Positions 17,180 through 26,467 are shown, counted from the first letter of the stretch. The stretch is DNA of 64,000 bases from Caulobacter sp. (GCF_017744445.1 NZ_JAGIBH010000016.1:49344-113343), one strand, 5' to 3'. Notes: a model not told the origin generated them from the letters alone. Made by a program: numbers and translations.

Positions 17180-17769
17180 AAGTCGCCCGGAACCTGCAGG
17201 GCCTTGGCCAGCCGCCGACGATAGTCCGCGCGACTGATCTCGAGCGTCCCGAACTGCGTCAGGTGGTCGGTCAGGAACTGGGTATCGAGCAGCTGATAGC
17301 CGCCGGCCAGTAGCCGGGCGACCAGATGCACCAGCGCCACCTTGCTGGCGTCCCGCGCTGTCGAGAACATGCTCTCTCCGAAGAACGCCCCGCCTAGCGC
17401 GACGCCGTACAGGCCGCCGACCAGTTGGTCGCCTTCCCACGTCTCGACGCTATGGGCCAGGCCGCGCGCGTAGAGCTGGCCGTACAGGCGCTGGATGGGG
17501 TGGTTGATCCAGGTGTCGAGCCGGCCGGGCTTGGACGCCGCGCAGCCCTCGATGACCGCGTCGAAGGCGGTGTCGATCTTGACCTCGTAAGGACCGTTAC
17601 GGACCGTGCGGGCCAGGCGCTTGGGGATGTGAAAGTCCCCGAGCGGCAGGATACCCCGCCGCTCGGGATCGATCAGGAACAGGCTTTCGTCCTCGCGGGC
17701 GTCGGCCATGGGGAAGACGCCACGCGCGTAGTAGGCGATCAGGTCGTCGACCGTGAAGGCGTCTTCCAT
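17116..17769 (-). CDS. aat: Leucyl/phenylalanyl-tRNA--protein transferase
   Basis: 217 residues. It adds Leu or Phe from aminoacyl-tRNA to N-terminal Lys/Arg, marking proteins for ClpAP under the N-end rule. Characteristic segments are YYARGVFPMAD, LDTWINHPIQRLYGQLYARGLAHSVETWEGDQLVGGLYGVALGGAFFGESMFS, and LLDTQFLTDHLTQFGTLEISRADYRRRL. Length and order match the family. The C-terminal 21 codons overlap the end of the DUF2155 gene on the other strand. accC ends upstream on the same strand, so aat may be read from the aroQ-accBC unit. Confidence 0.97.
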   Translation of the reverse strand: MEDAFTVDDLIAYYARGVFPMADAREDESLFLIDPERRGILPLGDFHIPKRLARTVRNGPYEVKIDTAFDAVIEGCAASKPGRLDTWINHPIQRLYGQLYARGLAHSVETWEGDQLVGGLYGVALGGAFFGESMFSTARDASKVALVHLVARLLAGGYQLLDTQFLTDHLTQFGTLEISRADYRRRLAKALQVPGDFYGLAGGATGSDCLQAISQAS

Positions 17770-17782
17770 AGCTACGCCCGGA

Positions 17783-19129
17783 CTAGGCTTCCTGGGCTTT
17801 GATCCAGCGTTCCAGCCAGTGGATGTTGTAGTCGCCGGCCAGGATGTCGGGCTGCACCAGGAGGTCCTGGAACAGCGGGATCGTGGTCTCGACGCCGCCG
17901 ACGACCATCTCGCCGAGGCAGCGTTTGAGGCGCGCGATGCACTCGGCGCGGTCGCGGCCGTGCACGATCAGCTTGCCGATCAGGCTGTCGTAGTACGGCG
18001 GGATCGCGTAGCCGGTGTAGATCGCCGAATCCAGGCGAACGCCCAGACCGCCGGGGGCGTGGAAGTCGGTGATCGTGCCGGGCGAGGGCGTGAAGGTCCG
18101 CGCATTCTCGGCGTTGATCCGGCACTCGATGGCGTGGCCCTCGAAGACGACGTCCTCTTGGGTGAACGACAGCGGCAGGCCGGCGGCGATGCGGATCTGC
18201 TCACGGACCAAGTCGATGCCGGTAATGGCTTCGGTGACCGGGTGCTCGACCTGCAGGCGGGTGTTCATTTCGATGAAGAAGAACTCGTCGTTCTCCCACA
18301 GGAACTCGATGGTCCCGACGCCCAGATAGCCGATGGCCTTGACCGCATCGACAACGATCTTGCCGATCTTGGCGCGCCCTTCCGCCGATAGGGCCGGCGA
18401 GGGGGCTTCTTCCAGCACCTTCTGGTGGCGGCGCTGCAGCGAGCAGTCGCGCTCGCCCAGGTGCACCACGTTGCCGTGGCTGTCGGCGATGACCTGCAGC
18501 TCGATGTGGCGCGGCTTCTGGAGGTAGCGCTCCATATAGACTGTGTCGTCGCCGAACGCGGCGCGGGCCTCGGCGCGGGCGGTCGCGACAGCTTCGGCCA
18601 GGTCTTCACGCGTCTGGGCGACCTTCATGCCGCGACCGCCACCGCCGGCGGCGGCCTTGATCAGCACGGGAAAGCCGATCTGGTCGGCCGCCGCGAAGGC
18701 CTCTTCTTCCGTGGAGACCCCGCCGTCCGAGCCGGGGACGACCGGGATGCCGGCGTCCTTCACGGCCTGCTTGGCGGTGATCTTGTCGCCCATCATCCGG
18801 ATGTGTTCCGGCTTCGGGCCGATGAAGGTGAAGCCGTGCGCGCCGACGATCTCGGCGAAGCGGGCGTTCTCCGACAGGAAGCCATAGCCCGGGTGGATGC
18901 CCTGGGCGCCGGTGATCTCGGCCGCGGCGATGATCGACGGGATGTTCAGGTAGCTCTTGGCGGCAGGCGCGGGGCCGATGCAGACGCTTTCGTCCGCCAG
19001 GCGCACCCACATGGAGTTACGGTCGGCCTCGGAGTGGACCGCCACGGTGGCGATGCCCATTTCCTTGCAGGCGCGGTGAACCCGGAGCGCGATCTCGCCC
19101 CGGTTCGCGATGAGGATCTTGTCGAACAT
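17783..19129 (-). CDS. accC: Biotin carboxylase subunit of acetyl-CoA carboxylase
   Basis: 448 residues. It carboxylates biotin on AccB using ATP and bicarbonate, the first half-reaction of malonyl-CoA formation. An N-terminal domain (MFDKILIANRGEIALRVHRACKEMGI) is followed by an ATP-grasp domain with a GGGGRGMK glycine loop and ERDCSLQRRHQKVLEEAPSP, then FIEMNTRLQVEHPVTE and the C-terminal cap. It begins 5 nt after the accB stop, so the two are a coupled pair as in most bacteria. Confidence 0.98.
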   Translation of the reverse strand: MFDKILIANRGEIALRVHRACKEMGIATVAVHSEADRNSMWVRLADESVCIGPAPAAKSYLNIPSIIAAAEITGAQGIHPGYGFLSENARFAEIVGAHGFTFIGPKPEHIRMMGDKITAKQAVKDAGIPVVPGSDGGVSTEEEAFAAADQIGFPVLIKAAAGGGGRGMKVAQTREDLAEAVATARAEARAAFGDDTVYMERYLQKPRHIELQVIADSHGNVVHLGERDCSLQRRHQKVLEEAPSPALSAEGRAKIGKIVVDAVKAIGYLGVGTIEFLWENDEFFFIEMNTRLQVEHPVTEAITGIDLVREQIRIAAGLPLSFTQEDVVFEGHAIECRINAENARTFTPSPGTITDFHAPGGLGVRLDSAIYTGYAIPPYYDSLIGKLIVHGRDRAECIARLKRCLGEMVVGGVETTIPLFQDLLVQPDILAGDYNIHWLERWIKAQEA

Positions 19130-19134
19130 GAGCG

Positions 19135-19650
19135 TTACTCGATGACGACGAGCGGCTCGCCGAACTCGACGGGCTGGGCGTCCTCGACCAGGATCTCGAC
19201 GACCTTGCCGGCCTTCGGAGCCGAGATCGGGTTCATGGTCTTCATGGCTTCGACGATCAGCAGGGTCTGGCCGGCCGAGACCGTGTCGCCGACCTTGATG
19301 AAGGCGTCGGCGCCCGGCTGGGGCGACAGATAGGCAGTGCCGACCATCGGCGACTTCACAGCGTCGCCACGGACGGCGGCGGGAGCCGGGGCCGCTTCAG
19401 CGACCGGAGCCGGAGCGGCGGCCGGGGCCGGCGCGGCGACGGGGGCCGGTGCGTAGGCCGGAGCCGCGGCCTGGACGTAGTTGACCGGGGCGGCGGTCAG
19501 TTCACGGGCGACGCGGATCTTCAGGCCGGCGTGCTCGACTTCGATCTCGGACAGGCCCGTGTCCTTCAGGATGTCCGCCAGCTTGCGGACCAGACGGGCG
19601 TCGATGGCCGGAGCTTCGACCGGATCGGCGGGGGCCTTGGGGTTCGACAT
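19135..19650 (-). CDS. accB: Biotin carboxyl carrier protein
   Basis: 171 residues. The N-terminal segment DARLVRKLADILKDTGLSEIEVEHAGLKIRV precedes an Ala/Pro linker (about residues 55-90), then the biotinyl domain with VGTAYLSPQPGADAFIKVGD and the EAMKTMNPI motif carrying the biotinylated Lys. The Ala/Pro linker is typical of a swinging arm. It forms aroQ-accB-accC on the same strand, an arrangement seen in many proteobacteria. An AAGGT-like ribosome-binding site precedes the ATG. Confidence 0.97.
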   Translation of the reverse strand: MSNPKAPADPVEAPAIDARLVRKLADILKDTGLSEIEVEHAGLKIRVARELTAAPVNYVQAAAPAYAPAPVAAPAPAAAPAPVAEAAPAPAAVRGDAVKSPMVGTAYLSPQPGADAFIKVGDTVSAGQTLLIVEAMKTMNPISAPKAGKVVEILVEDAQPVEFGEPLVVIE

Positions 19651-19710
19651 GGAAGCTTACCTTGTTCTTCTGAGCGCCCCGGCGGCGGAAAACGCCGGGC
19701 GTTATCGTTG

Positions 19711-20151
19711 CTAAACGCGGATCAGGCCGAAAGCGGCCTCGATCGCCAGTTCATAACTCGCCGCGCCGAAGCCGGAGACGATCCCGGTAGCGGCCAGCGA
19801 AACGAAGGTGTGGCGGCGGAATTCCTCCCGCGCCGCCGGGTTGGACAGGTGGCACTCGATCACCGGGATGCTCAAGGTCTTGAGCGCATCCAGAAGCGCG
19901 ATCGAGGTGTGGCCGTAGCCGGCCGGATTGAGGATCAGGGCCGAGGCCGACTCACGCGCCTCCTGAACCCAATCGATCAGCACGCCCTCATGGTTGGACT
20001 GGCGGAAGACCACCGAAACGCCACGCGAAGCCGCCCGCGCCTCACAGCGCGCTCGGACATCGTCGAGTGTGTCCTTGCCATAAATCTCGGGCTCGCGGGT
20101 TCCCAACAGGTTCAGGTTGGGTCCGCTCAGCACGTGGATCGGTTTTACCAT
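19711..20151 (-). CDS. aroQ: Type II 3-dehydroquinate dehydratase
   Basis: 146 residues from the ATG at 20151, with GGAGCC just upstream; a longer reading from 20340 has no family match. It makes 3-dehydroshikimate in the shikimate pathway. Family marks are VLSGPNLNLLGTREPEIYG (catalytic Tyr in the flexible loop), FRQSNHEGVLIDWVQEA, NPAGYGHTSIALLDAL, and CHLSNPAAREEFRRH. It supplies the same aromatic pathway that trpE and trpGDC branch from, although those genes lie 13 kb away. It is divergent from thiS, with 79 nt between starts. Confidence 0.97.
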   Translation of the reverse strand: MVKPIHVLSGPNLNLLGTREPEIYGKDTLDDVRARCEARAASRGVSVVFRQSNHEGVLIDWVQEARESASALILNPAGYGHTSIALLDALKTLSIPVIECHLSNPAAREEFRRHTFVSLAATGIVSGFGAASYELAIEAAFGLIRV

Positions 20152-20230
20152 GCGGCTCCGCCGTCGATTCCGGGAGGTCTTGTATAGCCGGTTCCGCCGG
20201 GTCACAAGCACGGCTCGCTTCGGAGGTGAG

Positions 20231-20431
20231 ATGAGGCTTTTGCTGAACGGGGAAGAGCGGGACGTGGCCGACGTGGTCACCATCGCCGATCTGGTGGCCG
20301 TCCTGGGCCTGGACGCCCGCAAGGTGGCGGTCGAACGCAATCTAGAGATCGCGCCGCGCTCGACCTATGGCGACACCGCGCTGGCCGAGGGCGACCGCAT
20401 CGAGATCGTCACTTTTATCGGCGGCGGTTGA
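20231..20431 (+). CDS. thiS: Sulfur carrier protein ThiS
   Basis: 66 residues with the ubiquitin-like fold and the C-terminal Gly-Gly needed for thiocarboxylate formation (EIVTFIGGG). It carries sulfur for the thiazole ring of thiamine and partners ThiG, encoded 45 nt downstream. GGAGG sits 5 nt before the ATG. The short upstream region (79 nt to aroQ) has no TPP riboswitch fold that I can see. Confidence 0.95.
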   Translation: MRLLLNGEERDVADVVTIADLVAVLGLDARKVAVERNLEIAPRSTYGDTALAEGDRIEIVTFIGGG

Positions 20432-20476
20432 TCGTCCGCATTTGAAACGCGGGCTGACGGAGCGTAAACCGACCCC

Positions 20477-21286
20477 ATGAACGCGCACGTTTCCCCCGAC
20501 TCCGCCGTCGCTGACGCCGACGAAACCTGGACCGTCGCCAGCCGCACCTTCCGCTCGCGCCTGATCGTCGGCACGGGCAAGTACAAGGACTATGCGACCA
20601 ACGCCGCCGCCGCCCGCGCGGCCGGGGCCGAGATCGTCACCGTGGCCGTGCGCCGGGTGAACCTGACGGATCCGACCCAGCCGCTGCTGGTCGATTACGT
20701 CAAGCCGACGGAATTCACCTATCTCCCGAACACTGCGGGCTGTTTTACGGGTGAGGATGCTGTGCGCACCCTGCGCCTGGCCCGGGAAGCCGGTGGCTGG
20801 GATCTGGTCAAGCTGGAGGTCCTCAGTGACCCCAAGACCCTGTTCCCGGACATGGAAGAGACCCTGCGCTCGCTGAAGCTGCTGGTCGCCGACGGGTTCC
20901 AGGTGATGGTCTACTGTTCGGACGATCCGGTCTATGCCCGCAAGCTGGAGGAAGCCGGCGCCGTGGCGATCATGCCGCTGGGCGCCCCGATCGGCTCGGG
21001 CCTGGGCATCCAGAACCGCGTCAACCTTCGGATCATCGTTGAGAACGCCAAGGTCCCGGTGCTGGTCGACGCCGGCGTCGGCACGGCCTCGGACGCGGCC
21101 ATCGGCATGGAGCTGGGCTGCGACGCCATCCTGATGAACACCGCCATCGCCGAAGCCAAGGACCCGATCCGCATGGCCAAGGCCATGAAGCACGCGGTCA
21201 TCGCGGGCCGTGAGGCGTACCTGGCTGGGCGGATGCAGAAGCGGCTGTACGCGGATCCCAGCTCGCCGCTGGCGGGGCTGATCTAG
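20477..21286 (+). CDS. thiG: Thiazole synthase
   Basis: 269 residues. It builds the thiamine thiazole phosphate from deoxyxylulose phosphate, dehydroglycine or iminoglycine, and ThiS thiocarboxylate. The barrel motifs are present: FRSRLIVGTGKYKD, TVAVRRVN, the active-site Lys in DLVKLEVLSDPKTLFPD, MPLGAPIGSGLGIQN, and VDAGVGTASDAAIGMELGCDAILMNTAIAEA. The N-terminal 20 residues are an extension compared with many homologues. A paired palindrome repeat follows the stop and may act as terminator. Confidence 0.96.
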   Translation: MNAHVSPDSAVADADETWTVASRTFRSRLIVGTGKYKDYATNAAAARAAGAEIVTVAVRRVNLTDPTQPLLVDYVKPTEFTYLPNTAGCFTGEDAVRTLRLAREAGGWDLVKLEVLSDPKTLFPDMEETLRSLKLLVADGFQVMVYCSDDPVYARKLEEAGAVAIMPLGAPIGSGLGIQNRVNLRIIVENAKVPVLVDAGVGTASDAAIGMELGCDAILMNTAIAEAKDPIRMAKAMKHAVIAGREAYLAGRMQKRLYADPSSPLAGLI

Positions 21287-21300
21287 TCTTCACCCCAATA

Positions 21301-21410
21301 CCGATCGTCCCCGCGAAAACGGGGACCCAAGCTGGGTCTGTAGGTTTGTCTCTAACCTTTGAGGTGAGCCGATCAGCCGCTTGGATCCCCGCTTTCGCGG
21401 GGATAGTCGG
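21301..21410. repeat. Paired REP-like palindrome
   Basis: Arms at 21301-21332 and 21379-21410 are inverted copies of each other and nearly match the repeat at 3130-3221 (core CCCCGCTTTCGCGGGGA). The 46-nt centre differs from that of the first copy. It sits between the convergent genes thiG and the thioredoxin-fold lipoprotein. Confidence 0.85.
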
Positions 21411-21421
21411 TGAGAGGAGGC

Positions 21422-22159
21422 TTAGCCCTTCGCCTTACCGGCTCGCGTCTGCTCGATCGCCAGCTTCAGGGCGTTGATGTCCGCGCCCGGGATCAGGGTG
21501 TCGCCGACGATGAAGGCCGGGGTGCCGGAGAGTTGCAGGGTCTTGGCCAGGGCTTCGGTGTCGGCCAGGTGCTGGGTCACGGCCTGGCTTTCGCCGGCGG
21601 CGCGGGCCTTGGCCATGTCGATGCCCATGCCCTGGGCGATGCGCAGGGCGCCAGCGGCGTCCAGGGCGTTCTCGGCCATCAGGGCCTTGTAGAGCTCCAG
21701 GCTCTTGCCCTGGTCCTTGGCGCCCAGCATCAGGCGGGCGGCGGCCTCGCTGTCGTTGCCGAAGATCACGAAGTCCTTCAGCACCAGGCGCACGTCGGGG
21801 TTCTTCTGGACCAGATCGACGATTTCGGGCGCGGCGTGGCGGCAATAGCCGCAGCGATAGTCGAAGAATTCGGTGACCGTGATCGAACCGTTCGGATTGA
21901 TCACAACGTCGCGCGGGTCGCGCTCGATGGCCTGGCGGTATTGGCCGATAGCCTTCTGGGCCGAGACGGCCTGCTGCTGGGCCTGCTTTTCCTGCAGTTT
22001 CTGGCTGGCTTCCATCAGCACCTCCGGGTGCTCCAGCAGATAGGCGCGGACCTTCTCGCCGAAGGCCTTGTCGGGCTTGGCCGGGCCGCAGCCGGCGAGG
22101 GTCAGGCCGGCGATGGCGAACGGGACGACGAGGGTCGCGGCGCGACGGAAGACGGTCAT
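21422..22159 (-). CDS. DsbA-family thioredoxin-fold lipoprotein
   Basis: 245 residues. A signal peptide ends in a lipobox (LAGC, lipidated Cys24). A helical segment (about residues 30-85, charged and Gln-rich) precedes the thioredoxin fold with CGYC at 103-106 in VTEFFDYRCGYCRHAAPE, and the cis-Pro loop LSGTPAFIVGD near the C-terminus. It resembles the DsbA/ScsC/BdbD group that handles disulphides in the periplasm; the helical N-terminus recalls oligomerising ScsC proteins. It follows the M48 protease on the same strand, 27 nt away. A second CGYC protein lies at 63277-63897. Confidence 0.9.
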   Translation of the reverse strand: MTVFRRAATLVVPFAIAGLTLAGCGPAKPDKAFGEKVRAYLLEHPEVLMEASQKLQEKQAQQQAVSAQKAIGQYRQAIERDPRDVVINPNGSITVTEFFDYRCGYCRHAAPEIVDLVQKNPDVRLVLKDFVIFGNDSEAAARLMLGAKDQGKSLELYKALMAENALDAAGALRIAQGMGIDMAKARAAGESQAVTQHLADTEALAKTLQLSGTPAFIVGDTLIPGADINALKLAIEQTRAGKAKG

Positions 22160-22186
22160 AGAGGTCTCGGAAAAAGGAGAGGGGGC

Positions 22187-23602
22187 TTAGCGCCCCAGGT
22201 TGGATTGGGCGACGCCTTCCTTGGCCAGGTCCTTCAGGTCCTGGTTGGTCGGACGCGAGGCCAGGATGATGTCGGTGGCCCGACGCCAGTCCGGCGTGTT
22301 CTTGGTCAGCAGCTCGCGGGCGCGCATGGCGAAGACCTTGGCTTCACGCACGGCGCCCAGCGAGTAGTACTGCTCGGCGGTGGCCAGGCGGGCCTCGCCG
22401 TCCTTCTTCTGGGTGTCGTACGCCTGGGCCAGCAGGCGCCAGGTGACGGCGTTGTCGGGGTCGTTCAGCAGGCTGCGCTTCAGCTCCTGGACGCCTTCCT
22501 CGACCTTCTTGGGATCGTTCAGGCTGATCAGGGTCTGGCCCAGATTGATGCGCAGCAGGGCTGCGTCCGGTTTCAGCTGCACCGACTTGCGCTGCGGCTC
22601 CTCGGCCTGGGCGATGCGATTGAATTCGAACAGGATTTGGCCCTTCAACTCCCACAGATAGGGATTGTCGGGGTGCTGGTCGATCAGCGGCTGCAGCAGG
22701 TTCAGGGCCCGGTCGGGGTCCTTCATCTGGTAGTAGGCGATGGCCCGGGCGTAGCGGGCCGGGAAGCCGGTGTCGGTCTCCTTGTACTTCATCAAGGCGA
22801 CCTGCGGGTTCAGGAACCCTTCCAGCTTGGCCTTCATCACCTCGTGCTGGGCCAGGTCTTCCGGCGTGTCGACGGCGCTGTAGTGAGGCTGGCGCTCGAC
22901 GCGGCTGCGCAGCACCTCGATCCGTTCGGACGACAGGGGGTGGCTGCGGAAATAGGCAAAGCGCCGAGCCTGGTCGAAGATCTCCTGGTAGCGGAAGTTG
23001 TCAAAGAACTCGACGAGGCCGCGGCCCGACTGACCGGTGGCTTCCAGAAAGCCGGCGCCAGCCTGGTCGGCGCGTGATTCCTGCTCGCGGCTGTAGCCCA
23101 GGGCGCCTAGCGCGCCAGCGTATTGGGCGTTGCCCAGCAGCATGGCCGCGCCGTCGGCCGAGCCGGCGAGGGCGGCCAGCACCCCCAGACCCATCGTCAG
23201 GATCATCGGCTTAAGGCCCGCGCGCATCATCTCGTCGGAGCGGATCGGGTGGCCGCCGGCCAGGTGTCCGGTTTCGTGGGCAATGACGCCGCGCAGCTGG
23301 TTGGGGTTCTCGGTCTGCAGGATCAGGCCGGTGTTGAGGCCCATCTGCAGGCCCTGCGTCGCGAAGGCGTTCAGGGACTTGTCGCCGACGATCAGGATGC
23401 GGACGTTCTTGGGATCCAGCCCCGCCGCCGCGAAGATCGGGTCGGAGTCGTGGTGCAGGATCTCCTCGATCTCGGTGTCGCGGATCAGGGAGGGACCGTC
23501 GTCCTGGGCCCGGGCGACCTGGGGAACTCCGGACGCGAGAACGGCGAGCGCGGACAAAGCCACGCCCAGCTGTTTTCCGGCACGCCCGCTACGCGAGGTC
23601 AT
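22187..23602 (-). CDS. M48-family periplasmic metalloprotease with TPRs (BepA-like)
   Basis: 471 residues from the ATG at 23602. A signal peptide ends near AQA/RAQDD. The zinc site is HETGH in GVIAHETGHLAGGHPI, with a downstream Glu in SREQESRADQAGAGFL. The C-terminal half (about residues 270-430) is a TPR-like helical array (YYQMKDPDRALNLLQPLIDQHPDNPYLWELKGQ). This is the architecture of BepA (YfgC), which degrades or chaperones misassembled outer-membrane proteins such as LptD. The CGYC lipoprotein just downstream would fit LptD disulphide quality control, but that link is inference. Confidence 0.92.
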   Translation of the reverse strand: MTSRSGRAGKQLGVALSALAVLASGVPQVARAQDDGPSLIRDTEIEEILHHDSDPIFAAAGLDPKNVRILIVGDKSLNAFATQGLQMGLNTGLILQTENPNQLRGVIAHETGHLAGGHPIRSDEMMRAGLKPMILTMGLGVLAALAGSADGAAMLLGNAQYAGALGALGYSREQESRADQAGAGFLEATGQSGRGLVEFFDNFRYQEIFDQARRFAYFRSHPLSSERIEVLRSRVERQPHYSAVDTPEDLAQHEVMKAKLEGFLNPQVALMKYKETDTGFPARYARAIAYYQMKDPDRALNLLQPLIDQHPDNPYLWELKGQILFEFNRIAQAEEPQRKSVQLKPDAALLRINLGQTLISLNDPKKVEEGVQELKRSLLNDPDNAVTWRLLAQAYDTQKKDGEARLATAEQYYSLGAVREAKVFAMRARELLTKNTPDWRRATDIILASRPTNQDLKDLAKEGVAQSNLGR

Positions 23603-23696
23603 CGAATGATCTCCAGATCGCGCCCCCGCGAACCACGACCAGTCTAACTTGGAAGTCCAGCGGGAGGGAACAAGGGTTTCCGGGTCTCGCCATAAC

Positions 23697-23733
23697 GAAT
23701 TTGGCCCGCGCATCGGTCAGGACGCGCGGGCCA
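23697..23733 (-). terminator. Likely terminator after rne
   Basis: TGGCCCGCGC (23702-23711) pairs perfectly with GCGCGGGCCA (23724-23733) across 12 nt. On the minus strand the stem is followed by AAATTC, a weak tail. It lies 14 nt after the rne stop. Confidence 0.6.
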
Positions 23734-23746
23734 TCATCAGGTCAGC

Positions 23747-26467
23747 CTACCGGCGCCACCAGCCCTTGCGGGGCTTTTCGGGCGGGGTGGTGATCTCGTT
23801 CGGGTCCGGCTCGGCCGGCGCGGCCGGTTCGGCAGCTTCGACGACGGGCTCGGGAGCCGGCGCCGGTTCCTGAGCAGCCTCGACCACCGGTTCGACGACA
23901 GGTTCCGGCGGAACCACGGCGACGCTCTCGGTCACGACCTCGGCGACAGCCTCGACAGCTTCCGGCGCGGCCTCGACTGCTTCGGCGGCGGCCTTCTTGC
24001 CGCGAGCGCGGGTGCGCTTGGGCTTTTTAGGCGCTTCCTCGGTCTCGGGCAGCTCGACCCAGACGTCGGCTGGCGGGCCGGCGATCACCGGCGGGGCCAG
24101 GATCGGGGCTTCAAACGGCTCGGCCGGTTCGGCGGCCTCGGTCACGACCTCGACGGGAGCTACGGCTTCGGCCTGGATGGCCTCGTCGCGGTTGCGGCGA
24201 CCACGGTCGCGGCCACGGCGGCCGCGTTCACGCCCCGAACGTTCCTCACGTTCGGGGCGCTCGGCGCGTTCCGGACGCTCGACGCTTTCCTCGCGGTCGG
24301 CGCGGGCTTCCGGCGCCGGGCGACGCGGCTCGCTGTTGCCGCCGACCAGGGCGGCCGGGTCGTGCCAGGTGAAGACGTTCTCGCCGAACGGGACGCGCGG
24401 ACGGATCCAGACGAAGGCGTCGGTCGGACGATCGCCGTCCTCGCGACCACCACGACGGCCGCCACGACGGCCCCGGCGGCGGCGGCGGCGGGCGCCGTCG
24501 TCATCGTCGCCGAACTCGGCGCGGTCATCGGCGTCGCCGTCGACTTCTTCCTCTTCGCCCTCGGCGTCAGCTTCGGTCTCACGCTCGTCGCGGCGGCCTC
24601 GGCCACGGCCACGATCACGACGGCCACGACGGCCCTTGCGGTCGCCACGATCGTCGTCGCGGGCCTGCTTGCGGGCAGAAGCGTCGTCGTCGTCGGAGTC
24701 CTCGCGCTCGATATCCTCTTCGTCGTCGTCGGAGATGATCTCGTCGTCTTCTTCCTCGTCCTCGAAGGCCGTGGGATCGAAGTCGTCGTCTTCCTCGACG
24801 TAGGGGGCCGGCGCCACGGCGATGCGCTCGCCCAGCTCGGTGCGCTCGATCTCCTGGTCGCCGGCGTGCAGGCTGTCATCGACCATGACGGTGACGTGCA
24901 GGCCGTGCGTCTGCTGCAGGCGCTGCAGATAGGCGCGCTTTTCGTTCAGGATGTAGAGGCCGACCGAACGCGAGACCTTCAGGATCACGGCGCCGGAACC
25001 CTTCAGGGCCTCGACCTCGACCGCGCGCAGGGCGGCCAAAGCGCTGGATTCGACCGAGCGAACGCGGCCGGTGCCTTCGCAGTGTTCGCAGACGTGGGTC
25101 GTGCCTTCAAGGACGCCGGTGCGGCGACGCTGGCGGCTGATCTCCATCAGGCCAAAGCCCGAGATCTTGCCCATCTGGATGCGGGCGCGGTCGTCCTTGA
25201 GAGCGTCCTTCAGGACCTTCTCGACCGTGCGGTTGTTCTTGGCTTCATCCATGTCGATGAAGTCGATCACGATCAGGCCGGCCAGGTCGCGCAGGCGCAG
25301 CTGGCGAGCGGCTTCCTCGGCGGCCTCGACGTTGGTCTTGAGCGCCGTGGCCTCGATGTTGCGCTCGCGCGTGGCCTTGCCCGAGTTGACGTCGATGGCG
25401 ACCAGGGCTTCGGTCTGGTTGATCACCAGATAGCCGCCCGAGCGCAGCGGCACGACCGGCGAATAGATCTGGGCCAGATGGTCCTCGATCTTGTTCTTCA
25501 CGAACAGCGGGGTCGGGTCGCGGTAGTTGAAGACCTTCTTGGCCTGGCTCGGCATCAGCATGCGCATGAAGTCACGCGCTTCCTTGTAGCCGGCGTCGCC
25601 CTCGACCCAGATGCCGTCCAGGTCCTTGTCGTACATGTCGCGGATGGCGCGTTTGACGAGGTCTTCTTCCTCGTAGATCAGCGCCGGGGCGACCGAGTGC
25701 AGCGTGTTGTCGCGGATATTCTCCCACAGACGCAGCAGGTATTCGTAGTCGCGCTTGACCTCGGCCTTGGTGCGCTTGGCGCCGGCCGTGCGGACGATCA
25801 GGCCCATGCCCTGCGGCACGTCCAGGCTCTGGACGACGCTCTTCAGGCGCTTGCGGTCGGTCACCGCCGTGATCTTGCGGCTGATGCCGCCGCCACGGGC
25901 GGTGTTGGGCATCAGGACACCGTAGCGGCCGGCCAGCGACAGGTAGGTGGTCAGGGCCGCGCCCTTGTTGCCACGCTCTTCCTTGACGACCTGGACCAGC
26001 ATGATCTGCCGGCGGCGGATCACTTCCTGGATCTTGTACTTGCGCATCAGGCGGCGCTTGCGGCGCGCCAGTTCTTCTTCGACGTCGTCTTCATCGTCGT
26101 CGATCGCGTGATCGGCGCCGTTGTCGTCCTCGTCGTCACCGCCCGAGGCGCGGCGCGAGACGGGGATGTCGTCCTCGTCGTCGCCCGAGTCGTCGCGCAT
26201 CAGCGCTTCCCGATCCGCGACCGGGATCTGGTAGTAATCCGGGTGGATTTCGTTGAACGCCAGGAAGCCGTGGCGATTGCCGCCGTACTCGATGAACGCA
26301 GCCTGCAGGCTGGGCTCTACGCGCGTGACCTTGGCGAGATAGATGTTACCGCGAAGCTGTTTGCGGGTCTGGCTCTCGAAGTCGAACTCTTCAACCCGGG
26401 TTCCGTCCACGACGACCACACGCGTCTCTTCTGCGTGTGCTGCGTCGATCAGCATCTTCTTCGACAT
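23747..26467 (-). CDS. rne: Ribonuclease E, degradosome scaffold
   Basis: 906 residues from the ATG at 26467. The S1 domain (about 35-190) is split by an acidic/basic insert (DDSGDDEDD... to ...RRKRRLMRKYK). The catalytic Asp residues are in VAIDVNSGK and FIDMDEAKNNR, and the Zn-link is CEHCEGTG. From about residue 580 the protein is disordered: acidic runs, Arg/Gly-rich RNA-binding stretches (RRRRRRGRRGGRRGG) and an RPERAERPE repeat. It ends EKPRKGWWRR, which in C. crescentus RNase E is the PNPase-binding peptide. It makes the first cuts in mRNA decay and matures rRNA and tRNA. The in-frame upstream extension to 26551 is not needed. Confidence 0.97.
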   Translation of the reverse strand: MSKKMLIDAAHAEETRVVVVDGTRVEEFDFESQTRKQLRGNIYLAKVTRVEPSLQAAFIEYGGNRHGFLAFNEIHPDYYQIPVADREALMRDDSGDDEDDIPVSRRASGGDDEDDNGADHAIDDDEDDVEEELARRKRRLMRKYKIQEVIRRRQIMLVQVVKEERGNKGAALTTYLSLAGRYGVLMPNTARGGGISRKITAVTDRKRLKSVVQSLDVPQGMGLIVRTAGAKRTKAEVKRDYEYLLRLWENIRDNTLHSVAPALIYEEEDLVKRAIRDMYDKDLDGIWVEGDAGYKEARDFMRMLMPSQAKKVFNYRDPTPLFVKNKIEDHLAQIYSPVVPLRSGGYLVINQTEALVAIDVNSGKATRERNIEATALKTNVEAAEEAARQLRLRDLAGLIVIDFIDMDEAKNNRTVEKVLKDALKDDRARIQMGKISGFGLMEISRQRRRTGVLEGTTHVCEHCEGTGRVRSVESSALAALRAVEVEALKGSGAVILKVSRSVGLYILNEKRAYLQRLQQTHGLHVTVMVDDSLHAGDQEIERTELGERIAVAPAPYVEEDDDFDPTAFEDEEEDDEIISDDDEEDIEREDSDDDDASARKQARDDDRGDRKGRRGRRDRGRGRGRRDERETEADAEGEEEEVDGDADDRAEFGDDDDGARRRRRRGRRGGRRGGREDGDRPTDAFVWIRPRVPFGENVFTWHDPAALVGGNSEPRRPAPEARADREESVERPERAERPEREERSGRERGRRGRDRGRRNRDEAIQAEAVAPVEVVTEAAEPAEPFEAPILAPPVIAGPPADVWVELPETEEAPKKPKRTRARGKKAAAEAVEAAPEAVEAVAEVVTESVAVVPPEPVVEPVVEAAQEPAPAPEPVVEAAEPAAPAEPDPNEITTPPEKPRKGWWRR

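Noticed and set aside
20152..20230. TPP riboswitch before thiS
   Set aside because: Only 79 nt separate aroQ and thiS and no thi-box core was seen.
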